From assembly GCF_965137005.1 (NCBI RefSeq), contig NZ_CBCRXM010000016.1, positions 1 through 64,000 on the forward strand: a DNA stretch of 64,000 nucleotides, given 5' to 3'. The stretch's first letter is position 1; each line of letters opens with the position of its first letter. The notes under the pieces were generated by a model, which saw only the letters and a program-made list of their open reading frames with translations, was not told where the DNA came from and did no database searches. This document shows positions 61,995-64,000 of the stretch, in pieces. A program made the translations under genes and the position numbers. Source of the stretch: Sphingomonas_O antarctica (lineage in GTDB: Bacteria > Pseudomonadota > Alphaproteobacteria > Sphingomonadales > Sphingomonadaceae).

Positions 61995-63262
61995 GCCAGA
62001 CCGACCGCCCCTTCGGCATCTGGACGGCGAGCGCGCTCGTCGTCGGGAGCATGGTCGGGTCGGGTGTGTTCCTGATCCCGGCGCAACTGGCGCCATATGG
62101 CTGGACCGGGCTCGTCGCATGGGGTGTGGCGATCCCGGGCGCGCTGCTGATCGCCTATATCCTGTCGGAGCTGGCCGCCGCGCGGCCGGGGGCGACCGGC
62201 GCGGTGGCCATCGTCGGCGAAGGTTTGGGGCCGCTGCCGGGCCTGATCATCGGCTGGAGCTATTGGGTCGCGGTGTGGGCGGTCAATGCGATCATCGCGC
62301 TGACGGCGGTCCGATACCTCGCGCGGTTCGTGCCCGAATTGACGGCGACGCCGCTGGCGACGGCGCTCGGCGCGACGGCCTTGGTGTGGGCGCTGACGGC
62401 GCTGAATCTTGGCGGCGCGCGCGGCGCGGGGCGGTTTCAGGTCGCGACGACGCTGCTGAAGCTGTTGCCGCTGATCGCCGTAGTCCTGATCCTAATCGGC
62501 CTTGCCTTCGGATCGTCCGGCCAGTTTTCCGCCAGCCCGCACACGCCGTTTTCGGGCGGCAGCCTGAGCACCGCGCTGACCCTGACCTTCTTTCCGCTGG
62601 TCGGCTTCGAATGCGCCAGCCTTGCCGCCGAGCGGGTGCGCGATCCCGCGCGAAATATTTTGCGCGCGACCCTGTTCGGGACGGCCCTGACGGGTGCGTT
62701 CTACTTCGTCATCTCGAACGGCATCGTGTTCGCGCTGCCCGAAGCGACGGTCGCCGCCGCCGATGCGCCGGTGGCGATGTTCGTCGAAATATTCTGGGGA
62801 CGCGGTGCGGGGCTGATCATCGCCGCGTTCGCCGCCATCGCGGCGATCGGCTGCCTCAATGGCTGGGTGCTGATGCAGGGCGAGTTGCCGCTGGGCATGG
62901 CGCGTGCCGGGCTGTTGCCGCGATGGTTCGCGCACACCACCGGTCGTGACGCGTCCGCGCGGAGCGTGTTGCTGGCGAGCGGGCTGGCGAGCCTGCTGAT
63001 CCTGTCCGGGACGATTCCGGGCATGGAGAATGTGCTCAACTTCATGCTGCGGCTGACCACCGCATCGACGGTGTGGCTGTATGCCGGCGCGTGCGTTGCC
63101 GCGTTGCGACTGGGCATCGCGCGCGTTCCCGCCGCGATCGGGCTGGTCTTTTGCGCGTGGGTGCTGGCGGGTGCGGGGGTCGAGGCGGTGGTGCTGAGCA
63201 TCGCGCTGATGCTCACCGCGGTGCCGCTTTACTGGCTACGCCCGCGCGAACAGGCGGCCTAG
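61916..63262 (+). CDS. APC-family amino acid permease
   Basis: Up to 448 aa with twelve hydrophobic segments. The N-terminal family signature is WTASALVVGSMVGSGVFLIP; FPLVGFECASLAAERVRDPA is also typical. Imports an amino acid or amine with protons. The start is uncertain: ATG 61916 lies 79 bases inside the receptor gene, and homology seems to begin only around TDRPFGIW. GAGGGG at 61970 would suit a non-ATG start such as the CTG at 61991. Its 3' end overlaps the convergent flavoprotein gene by 27 bases. Confidence 0.85.
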   Translation: MRIVPADVYRAVHAAHVRVEGRREVLSQTDRPFGIWTASALVVGSMVGSGVFLIPAQLAPYGWTGLVAWGVAIPGALLIAYILSELAAARPGATGAVAIVGEGLGPLPGLIIGWSYWVAVWAVNAIIALTAVRYLARFVPELTATPLATALGATALVWALTALNLGGARGAGRFQVATTLLKLLPLIAVVLILIGLAFGSSGQFSASPHTPFSGGSLSTALTLTFFPLVGFECASLAAERVRDPARNILRATLFGTALTGAFYFVISNGIVFALPEATVAAADAPVAMFVEIFWGRGAGLIIAAFAAIAAIGCLNGWVLMQGELPLGMARAGLLPRWFAHTTGRDASARSVLLASGLASLLILSGTIPGMENVLNFMLRLTTASTVWLYAGACVAALRLGIARVPAAIGLVFCAWVLAGAGVEAVVLSIALMLTAVPLYWLRPREQAA

Positions 63263-64000
63263 CAGACTCCGGTCACGCAGGATTTCGTGCGCGGCATTGT
63301 GGCCCGGCGCGCCGGTGACGCCGCCGCCGGGGTGCGTGCCCGAGCCGCACATGTAGAGCCCTTTGAGCGGCCCGCGATAATCGCCGTGGCCGAGGACCGG
63401 ACGCGCGGCCCAGAGTTGGTCGAGCGTCATGTGGCCGTGCATGATGTCGCCGCCGATCAGCCCGAATTTGCGCTCCAGATCGAGCGGCGAGTGGATTTGC
63501 GTCGCGATGATCGATTTGCGGAAATTGGGGGCGTGTTTGGTGACGGTGTCGATGATCAGGTCGGCAGCAGCTTCGCGTTCGTCGTCCCAGTTTCGGCCGT
63601 CCGGCAATACGGGGGCAAATTGCTGGCAGAACAGCGAGGCGATGTGCTGCCCGGGAGGGGCGAGGCTGTCGTCGACCGACGTGGGCAGCTTCATCTCGAC
63701 GATCGGTTCCTTCGACCAGCCGAACGCCTTCGCGTCGGTGAATGCCTGGTCCATGTAATCGAGCGTCGGGGAAATGATGATCCCGGCGGTGTGGTGTTCG
63801 GCCTTGTCCTTGCCCGGCAGGACGGTGAAATCGGGCAGTTCGCTGAGCGCGACGTTCATGCGGAAGGTGCCCGACCCAGCCTTGAAGCCGTCCATGCGGC
63901 GGGCGAATTCGGGGGTCAGGTCGCTGCGGTCGATAAGCTGGCGGTAAAGCAAAGCGGGGCCGGCGTTGGAGGCGACGATGTCCGCCGCGATTTCCTCTCC
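63236..64000 (-). CDS. Phytoene dehydrogenase-like NAD(P)/FAD oxidoreductase (5' end off window)
   Basis: The C-terminal 254 residues of a flavoprotein; the frame is still open at base 64000. The end shows the FAD-binding C-terminal motif of the CrtI/PYROXD2 type: GLYMCGSGTHPGGGVTGAPG followed by HNAAHEIL. The segment IHGHMTLD-like GDIMHGHMTLDQLWAARPVL is typical of PYROXD2-like proteins rather than true carotenoid desaturases. The substrate is unknown. It is convergent with, and overlaps by 27 bases, the APC permease gene. Confidence 0.88.
   Translation of the reverse strand, partial: GEEIAADIVASNAGPALLYRQLIDRSDLTPEFARRMDGFKAGSGTFRMNVALSELPDFTVLPGKDKAEHHTAGIIISPTLDYMDQAFTDAKAFGWSKEPIVEMKLPTSVDDSLAPPGQHIASLFCQQFAPVLPDGRNWDDEREAAADLIIDTVTKHAPNFRKSIIATQIHSPLDLERKFGLIGGDIMHGHMTLDQLWAARPVLGHGDYRGPLKGLYMCGSGTHPGGGVTGAPGHNAAHEILRDRSLLGRLFARA

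Overview
The window reads as chromosome from a motile, GC-rich sphingomonad-type alphaproteobacterium (Sphingomonas or a close relative). This rests on gene content rather than on any database match: a TonB-dependent receptor next to a TPR-sulfotransferase, an orphan terminase pair resembling a gene transfer agent, flagellar genes of alphaproteobacterial style, and palindromic extragenic repeats of the kind scattered through sphingomonad genomes. Two undetermined bases (2892 and 9865) show it is a draft assembly.

Layout. (1) 1-2741: polA, minus strand, losing only its last few codons at the window edge. (2) 2742-4172: a small cassette (secreted alpha/beta hydrolase plus a 59-aa helix-turn-helix-like protein) bracketed on each side by an inverted pair of REP-like repeats. 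(3) 4173-5992: a terminase large/small subunit pair with no portal or capsid genes. (4) 6060-7160: a patch of visibly lower GC with a GFA-family protein, a small lipoprotein and three related 7-13-7 palindromes. (5) 7179-13235: a tightly coupled minus-strand operon of a fused 5-oxoprolinase/hydantoinase, DUF969, DUF979 and DUF2891; it looks like an uptake-and-ring-opening unit for 5-oxoproline or a similar lactam/hydantoin. (6) 13300-16220: a large HAD-superfamily protein and a BLUF blue-light sensor.

(7) 16243-47106 is a nearly complete flagellar regulon of about 31 kb. One minus-strand operon runs flgA-flgM-flgN-lytic transglycosylase-flhA-fliA. Diverging from it is flgBCDEFGHIJKL, then motAB and a sigma-54 activator. 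A second long minus-strand operon runs fliE-F-G-H-I-J-K-L-M-N-O-P-Q-R-flhB-fliD-fliS. Flagellin and rpoN follow on the plus strand. Most adjacent genes overlap by 1-8 nt, which suggests translational coupling. The regulatory logic is legible: rpoN and a sigma-54 enhancer-binding protein are encoded here, and two strong sigma-54 promoters sit back to back between flgA and flgB. fliA and flgM are also here, and three matching sigma-28-like promoters precede flgM, motA and flagellin. This supports a hierarchy of sigma-54 to hook-basal body to FliA to filament and motor. Several parts are reduced: FlgD is 105 aa, FlgE 276 aa, FlgJ only the rod domain, and FlgH has no lipobox cysteine. No flhF/flhG lie between flhA and fliA.

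(8) 47109-52830: a minus-strand tripartite RND efflux operon (membrane fusion protein, HAE1 pump, outer membrane factor). (9) 53061-64000: a GH92-type mannosidase, an acyl-CoA dehydrogenase, an isochorismatase-type hydrolase, a TPR-sulfotransferase, a TonB-dependent receptor, an APC permease and the 3' part of a phytoene-dehydrogenase-like flavoprotein. No rRNA, tRNA, CRISPR array or insertion sequence was recognised, and no gap between genes exceeds about 300 bases.
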